Positions 26,537 through 35,067 of a DNA stretch of 56,343 bases are shown here, one piece after another. The notes under the pieces were generated by a model. The model was not told where the DNA came from. It did no database searches and was given only the letters and a program-made list of their open reading frames with translations. Source of the stretch: Bdellovibrionales bacterium. Lineage in GTDB: Bacteria > Bdellovibrionota > Bdellovibrionia > Bdellovibrionales > UBA1609. Made by a program: the position numbers and the translations under genes. Position 1 is the first letter of the stretch. Each line of letters starts with the position of its first letter. The stretch lies in NCBI GenBank assembly GCA_016716765.1, contig JADJVA010000013.1:1-56343 (forward strand), read 5' to 3'.

Positions 26537-27354
26537 GGTCCAGCGACAAGAGAACGGAGGCCTCATACCTTGTTGAAAAATACGAGGTCTCCAAGGCTCG
26601 AACCAGCTGTCTGCTGGGCCTTCCCATCACCACCTTGTATTATAATCCAAAAGAGAATGGAGACCAGCCTCTGGCGTCGCGATTGTCGGAGCTAGCGACA
26701 GAGCATAGAAGGTTCGGTCACCCGCGGCTATTTGTTCTTCTCAAGAGGGAAATATCTGATCTCAACCACAAACGATCGCGTCGGATTTATCAAAAACTAA
26801 AGCTTCAGATTGGACGCAGGAAGAGAAAAAAGCTTGGATCCTGTCCCAGACTGCCGGCCACTCAAGCAATGGGACCCAATCAAATATGGGCTATTGACTT
26901 CATGTTCGACTTTATCGAGTCAGGAAGGCGCCTTAAAATTCTCACCATTGTCGATGAATTCGCAAAACTCTCCCCCGGAGTTCTGGTTGATCAATCCATT
27001 CGAGGAATTGACGTCACCGAATATCTCGACCACTTAGCCGGGAAAAATACCCTCAGATCATCCGGGTCGATCAGGGTACGGAATTTACGTCGAGGGCGAT
27101 GCTTGACTGGGCCTATCGTCATGGCATTCAGCTGGAGTTTACAAAGGTAAGAAAAACCAACCAAATTGTCGAATCTTTCAATTCGAGAGTTCGTGACGAG
27201 TGCCTCAACGAGCACGTCTTTTTCTCTCGAAGATGCTCGAGAGAAAATCGACACCTGGCACTGGAGGTACAACAACATCAATCCACATTCAGCACTAGGA
27301 ATGAAATCTCCAATTGAATTTGCAAAGGAACAGGAATCTATGTTAGCAAGCTAA
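26530..27354 (+). pseudogene. IS3-family OrfB transposase (DDE integrase), frame-broken
   Basis: The parts of a full OrfB are present: HRRFGHPRLFVLLKRE, the first Asp in NQIWAIDFMFDF, ILTIVDEFAKLS, the second Asp in what should read IIRVDQGTEF (near 27065, out of frame), and the Glu region NQIVESFNSRVRDECLNEH (27155-27215). It ends NPHSALGMKSPIEFAKEQ. Shifts lie near 27045 and 27225. In an intact copy it would be made as an OrfAB fusion by frameshifting. Confidence 0.85.
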
Positions 27355-27733
27355 CGCCACATGACTCAGGTTACTCGACCTACAGAGTCTTGGGCCAACC
27401 GCCAATGCGGCGATCGATCGGATGTTTGAGCAGGCTAAAATCGTGGTCTTTGAGGGTCCAAGTTACCGCATGAAAGGACGAATAATTTTGCCAGATATTG
27501 ACATCGAAAAAACTGAAGTATAGACCTCCAAAAATCAGGCGGTCCAGTTATATGAGATTAGCCGGTCCAAGTATGTGAGACGGGACAGGGAAGGGGAGAG
27601 CTCCGTTCGGACTCCTTAGAATTGCTCTAGAAAACCCAAAACTTTACCCCGCCAGATAAAATTGGATAGATGGACGTAGGATTCGACCCATTTCTGCCCT
27701 CGACCAACAAAAGTTTGGAGGTGGATTTGAAGT

Positions 27734-27928
27734 TCAACTGCGAAATGTCACTTTAGAATCTAGGAAAATAAAAATATAATGTCCCTGATCTTTATCAATT
27801 GTATACCCACAATAAGTGACTTCCTCTCCAGGTATGAAAGTGTCCGACCGTTTAAGAGTATCCTCAATATTTTTTTTTACTTTGTAAATTGCATCCACTT
27901 CAAAGAATTTCTTCATAATTAGCCCCAT
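27734..27928 (-). pseudogene. Second immunity gene, truncated by the IS1634 end
   Basis: The first 59 or so residues (MGLIMKKFFEVDAIYKVKKN) closely match the intact immunity protein at 28200-28511. At the IS border the native C-terminus is replaced by DSKVTFRS, where VTFRS is encoded by the IS inverted repeat and the stop codon also lies in that repeat. The C-terminal 40 or so residues are lost, so protection is doubtful. It starts at the stop of the orphan toxin domain (TAATG), showing translational coupling. Confidence 0.8.
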
Positions 27929-28203
27929 CAGTTTACCTCCTTAAATAAGTCTTTCTGAATAAGATATTGATCAGCCCCTCCTGGCTGATAGCTACCAGTG
28001 GTCCTTTTATATCTATTCTCAAAAATCGGATGCGGAACCTTCTCAGGATTTTGTTTCTCCCAAGACCACGTATCGAATATACCTGCGGCCTTTGATTTAA
28101 GTGCGGGCACGTCTTCTGTTGCGATATATTGTTTTGGAATCTTGGCATAAAGCAACTCATCTTTGCCTCTCGTAAGGAAATTTATTCCACGGATACATTT
28201 CAT
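27928..28203 (-). CDS. Orphan toxin C-terminal domain cassette
   Basis: The protein is 91 aa, starting ATGA-coupled to the immunity gene upstream. From GKDELLYAKIPKQYIATEDV to QPGGADQYLIQKDLFKEVN it is a close variant of the last 88 or so residues of the 613-aa toxin at 28511-30352, but it has no signal peptide or delivery region. This is the classic layout of a displaced toxin module next to a full-length polymorphic toxin, available for recombination to switch the tip. Whether it is made as a free protein is unknown. Confidence 0.8.
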   Translation of the reverse strand: MKCIRGINFLTRGKDELLYAKIPKQYIATEDVPALKSKAAGIFDTWSWEKQNPEKVPHPIFENRYKRTTGSYQPGGADQYLIQKDLFKEVN

Positions 28204-28511
28204 TCACTGTCATCGAACATATACAAGCCTTCATCCTTTGCTGGGTTTGGGTTTACTCCAATTTTAGCAAAATAATCCTCATAATTGGGAAAAGGCGGCT
28301 CGTCAGGATTCTCAACTACCCGTTTACCGCAACCATTTGCGTCTTCAAATTTATAAATATAATTTCCCTGATCTTTATCGATTGTATACCCACAATAAGT
28401 AACTTCCTCTCCAGGTATGAAAGTGTTCGACCATTGAAGAGTATCCTTAATATTTTTTTTTACTTTGTAAATTGCATCCATTTCAAAGAATTTCTTCTTA
28501 ATTAGCCCCAT
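28200..28511 (-). CDS. Immunity protein for the adjacent toxin
   Basis: The protein is 103 aa, small, soluble and acidic at its C-terminus (NPAKDEGLYMFDDSE). Its ATG overlaps the toxin stop (TAATG). It has a central motif TFIPGEEVTYCGYTIDKDQGNYIYKFED that is almost identical in the truncated second copy. No Pfam immunity family was recognised. The assignment rests on position, coupling and co-duplication with the toxin domain. Confidence 0.75.
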   Translation of the reverse strand: MGLIKKKFFEMDAIYKVKKNIKDTLQWSNTFIPGEEVTYCGYTIDKDQGNYIYKFEDANGCGKRVVENPDEPPFPNYEDYFAKIGVNPNPAKDEGLYMFDDSE

Positions 28512-30352
28512 TAGTTTATCTCCTTAAATACATCTTTCTGAATAAGAAATTGATCGGCCCCTCCTGGTTGGTAGTTGCCCTTTGTCTTAACGGATCTATT
28601 TTCAAAAATCGGATCTGGGATATTCCTTTTAAAATCCCTTTCCCACGACCAATCATCGATGATACCTTCGGCCTTTGATTTAAGTGCGGGTACGTCTTCT
28701 GTTGCGACATATTGTTTTGGAACTTTGGCATAAAGCAACTCATCCTTGCCCATGCCAATGGAATCGATCCCTAATGAGCCGGGCGATGTTCTCTCCGTCG
28801 TGACGTACTGACCCATTTTGTTTTCCGGAATTTGCCAGGATTCAACAATGGTACCTTTTGGTATTTTTGTGACTTCGACAGGTCCAGAAAAATCAATCCC
28901 CTCCAGACCCGATTTTATCTGATCTGCGTTTCCAGTAAATTTTTTATTGCTATTCATAAAACCAATCGCTGTTTCTCGTTTTATCGCGAGTTCTTCTGCC
29001 GAAATTCCAAGTCTTGAAGCCTCTTGTGAAAGTTTTCTCTCGCTTAATCTCAGATCTGCTGAAACTTTTGGGTAGGTATTCCATGCGAGAGCATCCCAGT
29101 GTTTAGTCGTTTTGGCAAAAGCATCCAATTTCTTTCGATTATTTCGCTTTTCAAAACCCAATCGTGTGATTACATCCATATAGGGTAAAGATGCTAATGC
29201 GCCCGCTGAATTCTTCAAAAACTGCGAGGACTTTCTCAGTTTATTGAGTCTTTCACTCACTTTAAAGGTTGCGACGATCGCGTTTTTCAGACTGGATGCG
29301 GCACCGGCCGTTACCAATGAGGCCCCTACGAAAATTCCAGAAATTGAACGCTCTAATGGTGTGAGTTTTTCGCCTGTTACTATATTATTGCCAGAAAAAA
29401 ACTCCAAACAGTCTCGAGCAAATCCAGTGTAAGGATCTAAGCCAAATAGAATATCACCCATTGCTGTTGCTATTTCCATTTGTGAATTAGAGATTTCAAG
29501 AAATCCATCTGAATTTGCCTCGTCGGCAACTATCAAGGAATTTAAACCTATTTGACGAGCAAATACTTCTAATCTTGTTAGTGGCACATGATTGTAAATT
29601 TTTGTATAGTACTCATTTGCTTGAGCCAAAAAAGACGAGTCATCTGATTTAAATTCAACATTTTCCGGAGAACTAAATTTTTGATAAGAATTTAAGTCTA
29701 CCTTTATATCCAGATTTAAATTAGGTCCTTTCTCTAGCTCACTTAGGCCAGCTGCCACAGCCACTGCTAACTTAACTGTTCCATTTACAATTTGGTTTTT
29801 AAATTCCTCTTGTAACTCTTTTAACATTACAGCCTGATACTCTGCATAAGCCTTTGCTGAAAGGAACTCTTTAACTTTTTCAGGTGGCACAGCAAGTAGT
29901 CCAATTACCTTCTTTCCTGCGCCTGTTAATCCAGCCTTCTGAACATCTGTTAAAGACCAAGAACTTGGACCGTCCACTGGCGCTCCATTTTTCTCGGACA
30001 CAGAATGTTTGTCTAAGTCAACACTATCACTGTTTTGATTTGCCCGTCCGCCTTGAGAATCTTGTTTTGAATCAACTTCGCCAGCACTGGGAATTGGCAC
30101 AGCCGAAACGTCATACACCAAAAATGTTCCATTATTGTCAACTCCAAGATAAATCGCTGTGTACCTAAAATTACCATAACTAAATTCAACTTTTTCGTTT
30201 GGACTCCTATTGCGAAAGAATCGATCCAGATATTCATTAATATTCCAGACTCTCTCAGGACCATCTACTAATGGAATTCCGTCACTATATGCAAATGCAC
30301 CATTCAGAAGTAAAACAGTAGCAAAGAATATCTTTAAGAAAAATGTCTTCAT
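28511..30352 (-). CDS. Exported polymorphic toxin with pre-toxin TG-like region and C-terminal toxin domain
   Basis: The protein is 613 aa. A signal peptide covers residues 1-22 (FFATVLLLNGAFA). Residues 90-160 are Ser/Asp-rich. A conserved pre-toxin region lies near 300-355 (DPYTGFARDCLEFFSGNNIVTGEKLTPLERS), resembling the PT-TG domain that precedes toxin tips. The final 120 or so residues carry TSPGSLGID, VPKQYVATEDVPALKSKAEGI, DDWSWE and QPGGADQFLIQKDVF. This pattern is reminiscent of polymorphic toxin type 46 (Ntox46), but that family name is tentative. It is preceded by a gene overlapping at ATGA and followed by immunity. Export is probably by Sec to the periplasm; the route to other cells is not evident. 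Confidence 0.78.
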   Translation of the reverse strand: MKTFFLKIFFATVLLLNGAFAYSDGIPLVDGPERVWNINEYLDRFFRNRSPNEKVEFSYGNFRYTAIYLGVDNNGTFLVYDVSAVPIPSAGEVDSKQDSQGGRANQNSDSVDLDKHSVSEKNGAPVDGPSSWSLTDVQKAGLTGAGKKVIGLLAVPPEKVKEFLSAKAYAEYQAVMLKELQEEFKNQIVNGTVKLAVAVAAGLSELEKGPNLNLDIKVDLNSYQKFSSPENVEFKSDDSSFLAQANEYYTKIYNHVPLTRLEVFARQIGLNSLIVADEANSDGFLEISNSQMEIATAMGDILFGLDPYTGFARDCLEFFSGNNIVTGEKLTPLERSISGIFVGASLVTAGAASSLKNAIVATFKVSERLNKLRKSSQFLKNSAGALASLPYMDVITRLGFEKRNNRKKLDAFAKTTKHWDALAWNTYPKVSADLRLSERKLSQEASRLGISAEELAIKRETAIGFMNSNKKFTGNADQIKSGLEGIDFSGPVEVTKIPKGTIVESWQIPENKMGQYVTTERTSPGSLGIDSIGMGKDELLYAKVPKQYVATEDVPALKSKAEGIIDDWSWERDFKRNIPDPIFENRSVKTKGNYQPGGADQFLIQKDVFKEIN

Positions 30353-31524
30353 AAGCCCCTACGATTTCTAAGTAATTTATATTGTTCTAAGTAAGTGTGA
30401 ACCGATTTCTTACCAGAAGAACCAGACGATGAGACCATTTCAAGGCAAGTATGAAAATTCTCGGACTCACCCTGAATGAAAATTTTGTTTTCCAATATAC
30501 TTTTGTCATCAATTTTATCTTCAGGTTGTTCGTAATTTAATTTGATGATATCTTTTAAATTTCGTCTTATCATGGATTTGCATGTGAATAGGTTCTCATC
30601 TTCAATACTTTTAAATGATAAATCGTCCTTTTGATTTGTATATCTCTGAACTAAATATTCATGGACCAAACTGCTTTTATAATTTTGTATCTGTTTTTCG
30701 GCATCATTTAGTTTTTCATTGTAGCCAGCTATTTCTGTTTGAATTCTTTCGTATGGATAATTTAAGGCCACCAAGGTCTCTTTAAGCGGAATGTATTTCA
30801 ATTCCAAATTTAAAACTTCCATAAGTTGCGCAACAAATACTCGTTTTAGAAAAATAACACTTTCAGCCGCCTCTAGACAACTTGACACTAGTTCAATATC
30901 TGGGAAGTCGGCACTGATCTTACATTTGACGTTTAAGTAGTCTGTATAGACCTGAGATTTCAGACTGGAAGTAATTGCTATAGTCAAAGGCACTTCGATT
31001 CTGGACAATTCGGCATTTGCATAAACCATTTTTGATTTTATCAAAATGGAATATTCCTGTAGAGTTTCACCAAGAATCTCTTGCATTTTTGTTTGGTGAT
31101 CAATTGCCATGGCGGACATTAAAATACCGATGGCAAACAAAATGCCATTCATGACCACGCCAACCGCTGGATTAACAAACGAAACAATGCTAGCAATTAC
31201 GTTTGCTCCTGCAAGCGTTTTAGAATCACCATTCTCTGAATTTATGAAATTATCAATACTAAGACCTAACAGAATACCTGAAACGAGCGTTCCACCAATA
31301 TTTGGTTCTTTGGCGTCAGGATTTCCTTTAAGGATTGGGAATGATTCTAAAATTTTAGCGTTTAACCATTTTGATATGTACCCATGCATTCCCTCACTGA
31401 TAGCTTGTTGCACAGCTGCCTTAGCAACTTGTTTAACAATATACTCTTCCCGATCCCCAGCATATGATTGCTTCTAAAGACACAACACCAAAAGTATTTT
31501 TATACATGCTTTAAATGTTTTCAT
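30349..31524 (-). pseudogene. Secreted protein of the toxin operon with an amber codon in its signal peptide
   Basis: From ATG 31524 the frame reads MKTFKACIKILLVLCL, then TAG (31476-31474), then KQSYAGDREEYIVKQVAKAA and on without a break to 30349. The first 16 residues plus SYA after the stop form a perfect signal peptide, so the amber codon lies inside it. The next usable start is GTG 31413, giving 354 aa without a signal. The mature part has two hydrophobic stretches (VASIVSFVNPAVGVVMNGILFAIG region), then long helices with LNLELKYIPLKETLVAL. The family is unknown. The stop is either a true inactivating mutation or a base error. Confidence 0.7.
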
Positions 31525-31527
31525 GGT

Positions 31528-32667
31528 TTACCTAGACTCCAAATGAATTTGATATTCTAAAGGTCCTTCAAACGACTCAAGCGAGTCAGGTCTACAATTT
31601 TTTGGGAAAGTACCTAAAAACGACATGTTTGATAATCTTAGAATAAAACTATCTAAATCAATGGATCCCATTTCCTTAAGAATAAGTTGGTTATGGTGAA
31701 GTTCTAACTTTCCAATGAATTTTTCCTTTTTTATATCTGCACTGGTACTTTCAGAGCATTCCGAAAAAAGAGTCCAATTCAAATTCTCAAAGTCCATGTC
31801 AATTAATAATCTAAGATATGCTTTTTTGTCCACTTTACTCTGAATCATCGCTCCGGGAAGAATGCTACGAGCTAGGTTTTTGAATCGTAGTTGTTCTGAT
31901 ATTATTCGTCCAAAAGGACCTATAAACTGATCGCTCAATTTCTTCCGCTTTAAGAGTAAATTTGTTATTCTATGTGGTTCTGGTCGAAAAAATTGTAAAA
32001 TCAATGGGTCGTTTTCTAGATGAAATACAATTGGCTGATATTCTTTAATCCCATTTGATTTATCTGCCAGTTCATTGCCAATAAAATTGTCAAAATGCAC
32101 TTCACTTATTTGTGTTAGTTCAATTTCCTGATTACTTTGAAATCTAGGATGCCAAAATCCATAAATATTGCCAAAGCGATTATACATCGGGTCCGAAGAA
32201 ATTGAGTAATCTCCGTGATAAAAATCGGCATATTGATGTAACACACTAATTGGATGACCAAGATCCGAAACTCTCAAAATAATATGATTTGCAATGATTT
32301 CCCCTGGCAAAACTGGATCGTTTACGGATAGAGTCGCACTTATCTGTTGTGAATCAAAATACTCTTTATTGTATTTATACAGACTCTCAAAGAAAACAAC
32401 GTACCTATATTTTTCGCCATTTTTTTCAAACGTTCGCGATGAAAGGTATTGCATTTTTGAAAGATCATTTTTTTCTGGAGTAAAAATGCTTTTGGACAAG
32501 ATATCAAAGATATTCGAATAGAAGTATTCATCAGTCGCAGTTGCTATCTGGTCCTTCCTGTCCTGACCACCTTGATTTTTCTGACTATTGATTTCATTTT
32601 TTTGCTTTAAACAGCCTAATAAACCAATAAACATTGATAGAATTGAAAAATGTCTGAGTCGCCTCAT
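31528..32667 (-). CDS. Lipoprotein of the toxin operon, unknown function
   Basis: The protein is 379 aa. The N-terminus MRRLRHFSILSMFIGLLGC is a lipoprotein signal with lipobox LLGC. The rest is rich in beta strands (KYRYVVFFESLYK, AIVFHLEND-like) and has no recognised family. Its ATG overlaps the stop of the gene before (ATGA) and it ends a few bases before the amber-containing gene, so it belongs to the same operon. A role in holding or exporting the toxin at the envelope is possible but inferred only from position. Confidence 0.7.
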   Translation of the reverse strand: MRRLRHFSILSMFIGLLGCLKQKNEINSQKNQGGQDRKDQIATATDEYFYSNIFDILSKSIFTPEKNDLSKMQYLSSRTFEKNGEKYRYVVFFESLYKYNKEYFDSQQISATLSVNDPVLPGEIIANHIILRVSDLGHPISVLHQYADFYHGDYSISSDPMYNRFGNIYGFWHPRFQSNQEIELTQISEVHFDNFIGNELADKSNGIKEYQPIVFHLENDPLILQFFRPEPHRITNLLLKRKKLSDQFIGPFGRIISEQLRFKNLARSILPGAMIQSKVDKKAYLRLLIDMDFENLNWTLFSECSESTSADIKKEKFIGKLELHHNQLILKEMGSIDLDSFILRLSNMSFLGTFPKNCRPDSLESFEGPLEYQIHLESR

Positions 32668-33413
32668 ACCACACCTTCGGGCAATTCTTTTTCCTTAAGC
32701 TCCAATCCTTTGCCAAGACTCTTTACAATTTTAAGCTGACCATTGTATTTCTTGGCAAGAAGCACCAAGCTTTCTCTATAATTTGAGACCAATTTGGCGG
32801 TCACATTTTCCTGGAAGTTTGCCAAATATTGATAGAGGTATTCTATACTTTGTTTATCTAAATTCATAAAGGATTCATTAAGGAAATCAGCAGAATTTTT
32901 CTGATTTCGTTTTGCGATTTCTCCTATCTTCGAAAGAGAGTCTAGCCAAAGATTTTGAACGCTTTCAATGTATTTTGAATCAAATCGAACGTCTTTAATG
33001 GCAGTTAAAAGTCTATATGTTTCTTTAAGATCATCAGCTACGTTAAGTGACAAATTAATTTGATTGGCAGATCTAAGGTTTTTTAAATTTAAGTCCTCAA
33101 TCATCTTCATAATTTTCATTTGAGAACTACTAAATTTTGTTGCCCTTTCATAGTTAATTGTAGCTAAGGCGTATTGACTTTCCAAGATCCTAAGATGATG
33201 TAACTCTTTATCCGCACTAACTTCATTTAAATTACTCTGTAACACTGCTTGTTCGTGGGACAAATCTCTGCGAACTCTTGCCTTAGCCTCCTCGTACTCT
33301 TGATGATATCTGCCAAGAGATGCTAGGTTAAATAAATCGTCCAGTACTGATCCTGCAAATGCCGGAGTCGAAAAAAAACTGAGAATAATGACTACATATG
33401 TGACGGCCTTCAT
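32664..33413 (-). CDS. Secreted coiled-coil protein of the toxin operon
   Basis: The protein is 249 aa, with a signal peptide at residues 1-20 (YVVIILSFFSTPAFA) and AGGAG upstream of the ATG. The mature start GSVLDDLFNLASLGRYHQEY parallels GTVFEDGLNLASAGEYDRAK in the next gene upstream, so the two are paralogues. The remainder is nearly all helix with heptad-like spacing (HHLRILESQYALATINYERA). No known family. It is a periplasmic helical protein, possibly acting with the toxin. Confidence 0.7.
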   Translation of the reverse strand: MKAVTYVVIILSFFSTPAFAGSVLDDLFNLASLGRYHQEYEEAKARVRRDLSHEQAVLQSNLNEVSADKELHHLRILESQYALATINYERATKFSSSQMKIMKMIEDLNLKNLRSANQINLSLNVADDLKETYRLLTAIKDVRFDSKYIESVQNLWLDSLSKIGEIAKRNQKNSADFLNESFMNLDKQSIEYLYQYLANFQENVTAKLVSNYRESLVLLAKKYNGQLKIVKSLGKGLELKEKELPEGVV

Positions 33414-33522
33414 TATATAAATCTCCTAAATTAAATTAGAGTCACTCCATTTATGGCCACATTATTTCAAAAGCCCAACATAAAAAAAGCTCATAAAAAT
33501 GATTATTGTACAAAAAGAATCG

Positions 33523-34407
33523 TCAATACATGAAGCTATTATGACGATGAATAGGCCGCTCCGCTCTTTCTCGTGGTGGTGGTGGTGGTGGTGGTGGTGG
33601 TGGTGGAACACTCTTCTCTCCGCAATCGGGTATTCCAGTCTGGCCCTGAGCCATTTCGTTTGTTTTGGCAACTAAAACATATCGATTTTCTCTCATTTCG
33701 ATTGGTATTGTATTCTGATAAGGGCTACCAGTCTTGCTTTCAAATATTCTACTGTGTCCAAGATAGTGACTGTATTCATTTGTTATCATTTCATTAAGAA
33801 AGATCGTTGAATCTCTCAAGGCGTTACCTAGTAGTAAGATCTCTGTTTGACCTATGTTTTTCAAAGCTCCTTCGAGTAGCTCCGTCATGGACATATTTTC
33901 ATCTTTAGATATCTGAATTAGGTGATCAAATCGCTTGTTTATCTCATCCAAATTTGGATCACCAAGATCGGCCTTTATAATGGTATTGATATAGTGATTA
34001 AATACTTCTTGAGCTTGTTTTGAAATGGTCTTTGCTCTAACTAAGTATTTTGAATCTTGTTCTATCTTGTTAACAATGTCTTGGATATAATTTAGTATAT
34101 CAAATACTTTATCTTCAAATGAAATGAGTTTCTTGATTTGGGATTTTGATTTCTCAAGTAGCACATCTATTGTTTTTATTTCTTCTCTTTTAGACTTACA
34201 AGTTTCTTCATCTAGTTTTCTTTGGTTTTCACGTCGTTCTTCTTCAATACGTTCTCTCAATTTCTCTTCTCTTCTCTTTTTTGCTCTATCATATTCACCA
34301 GCAGATGCCAGATTTAACCCATCTTCAAATACGGTTCCGGCCTGAGTAATGGGACAACATGTAAATGCAATGAGAATGCTCATAATTTGGATAAATGAAT
34401 GTTTCAC
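33523..34407 (-). CDS. Secreted coiled-coil protein with a polyproline tract
   Basis: I choose GTG 34407, because AAGGAG lies 7 bases upstream; the open frame extends to ATG 34428. The product is about 294 aa. The signal peptide KHSFIQIMSILIAFTCCPITQA is followed by the shared GTVFEDGLNLASAGEYDRAK start, a highly charged helix (KKRREEKLRERIEEERRENQRK), more helices, and near the C-terminus a run of about 11 prolines encoded by a repeat tract. It is the first gene of the minus-strand operon; about 110 bp separate it from the next. The function is unknown. Confidence 0.7.
   Translation of the reverse strand: MKHSFIQIMSILIAFTCCPITQAGTVFEDGLNLASAGEYDRAKKRREEKLRERIEEERRENQRKLDEETCKSKREEIKTIDVLLEKSKSQIKKLISFEDKVFDILNYIQDIVNKIEQDSKYLVRAKTISKQAQEVFNHYINTIIKADLGDPNLDEINKRFDHLIQISKDENMSMTELLEGALKNIGQTEILLLGNALRDSTIFLNEMITNEYSHYLGHSRIFESKTGSPYQNTIPIEMRENRYVLVAKTNEMAQGQTGIPDCGEKSVPPPPPPPPPPPRERAERPIHRHNSFMY
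33573..33606. repeat. (GGT)n / (CCA)n triplet microsatellite inside a gene
   Basis: About eleven perfect GGT triplets on the plus strand encode the polyproline run on the minus strand. Triplet gain or loss would change the tract length without breaking the frame. Long reads often miscount such tracts, so the exact number is uncertain. Confidence 0.85.
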
Positions 34408-34429
34408 TAATATCTCCTTAGAATTCAAA

Positions 34430-34994
34430 AACGTTCGCCATCAATAAATAATTCGATTCTGTTGTTTGCGAGGAGTAGGCCACTTGGATTCGATTTCAAA
34501 CTGAGATCATAAATCGCGGAAAATGTGTTTTCGTTTGAAGACTTATAGATAGGTGATGTCTGATTTGGTCTTTATAAGGTTGGTGTCGAACCCTTTCGAA
34601 TGTGCCGACAAATGGCAATTTAAAGAGCTTGCTCGACAACATTTTTGCAACATCAGATTGATTTCGATCAAAGTTCCACTTCTTTTTCTTTGAAGCCAAT
34701 TTCGCTGATGAATTGAAGTCGATACCAGGTGGACGGAGGAGAACACAGAGACAAGAAGGATTTTTGAAAGCTCAATCGAATTTTGTGAATTTAAATTTCA
34801 AGCGCTCTTGGTGGTGGCTCATGAGCGTAGGCGGTAGTACCTAGTGGATTCGAGCGGGAGATGCTGGAGATGTCAGCTGAGAACTGTTGTGATCAGGAAT
34901 TAGTCAAATAAGAGGCATTTTTTGAAAGAGCACTTAAACCAAGGAATGGTCCTACAGATGGGGATTCTAAGCCCCAGAATGGCTTTAATTCGAA
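34430..34994. other. Divergent intergenic region, no recognised gene
   Basis: The region lies between the minus-strand toxin operon and the plus-strand protease. Only short frames lacking good starts occur on either strand (34496-34699 minus, for example). It probably holds the promoters of both transcripts and eroded older sequence. Confidence 0.4.
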
Positions 34995-35012
34995 TTGGCA
35001 CAGCATTAGCAT
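34995..35012 (+). promoter_or_regulatory. Sigma-54-like promoter upstream of the protease gene
   Basis: TTGGCACAGCATTAGCAT fits the sigma-54 pattern TGGCAC-N5-TTGCA with one mismatch. The invariant GG (34997-34998) and GC (35009-35010) are 12 bp apart, as required. The expected start lies near 35022, about 45 bp before the gene. Confidence 0.35.
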
Positions 35013-35067
35013 ACAATGTCAGTACCAGATATGAACCAGCTTTAAGTGCTTTAAGGTGACATTGAAG

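Larger units (their letters stand above)
26187..27403 (+). mobile_element. IS3-family element inserted in istB (1217 bp)
   Basis: The ends GGCGGTTGGCCC (26187) and GGGCCAACCGCC (to 27403) are inverted repeats that stay similar for about 45 bp (CTGTAGG and TGAGTCATG recur inside). An exact 4-bp duplication AATG (26183-26186 and 27404-27407) flanks it, as expected for IS3. Excision restores the istB frame perfectly. It holds orfA and orfB in the IS3 arrangement. Confidence 0.95.
25514..27523 (+). pseudogene. istB: IstB ATPase of IS21 element B, split by an IS3-family insertion
   Basis: Residues 1-225 (25514-26186) contain Walker A LLLGSPGTGKTH near 115 and the Walker B region LWILDDWGV near 175. 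The frame is broken at DPILAN by the IS3-family element and resumes at 27404. Removing the insert plus one AATG duplication joins DPILAN directly to AAIDRMFEQAKIVVF, ending at TAG 27521-27523. IstB of about 268 aa is therefore reconstructed exactly. The truncated frame before the insert stops 13 codons into the IS3 end. Confidence 0.93.
23924..27587 (+). mobile_element. IS21-family element B, inserted in the IS1634 element
   Basis: The ends TGTCCCGTCTCAC (23924) and GTGAGACGGGACA (to 27587) are perfect 13-bp inverted repeats. An exact 7-bp target duplication GGGAAGG flanks it (23917-23923 and 27588-27594), within the 4-8 bp range of the family. Subterminal repeats CTCACA...TGGACCGGT occur at both ends. 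It carries istA and istB in the forward direction, and istB is itself interrupted by an IS3-family element. Without that insert it would be about 2.44 kb. Confidence 0.95.
22132..27752 (+). mobile_element. IS1634-family element, interrupted by two nested IS
   Basis: The inverted ends AGTGACATTTCGCAGTTGAA (first 20 of 24 bp, 22132-22155) and its exact complement at 27729-27752 bound the element. Removing the inner IS21 element and one 7-bp duplication leaves about 1.95 kb, the usual size of the family. It carries one intact transposase gene. No target duplication was found, and the flanks are unrelated. The right flank is inside a toxin-immunity gene whose other half is missing on the left, so a deletion or rearrangement is likely. 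Confidence 0.88.

Noticed and set aside
33573..33797. Plus-strand frame starting with a run of valines
   Set aside because: It is the shadow of the proline tract on the minus strand and has no ribosome site or protein-like sequence after it.
34496..34746. Minus-strand frames between the toxin operon and the protease
   Set aside because: They are short, overlap each other in different frames, and lack ribosome sites or recognisable sequence.
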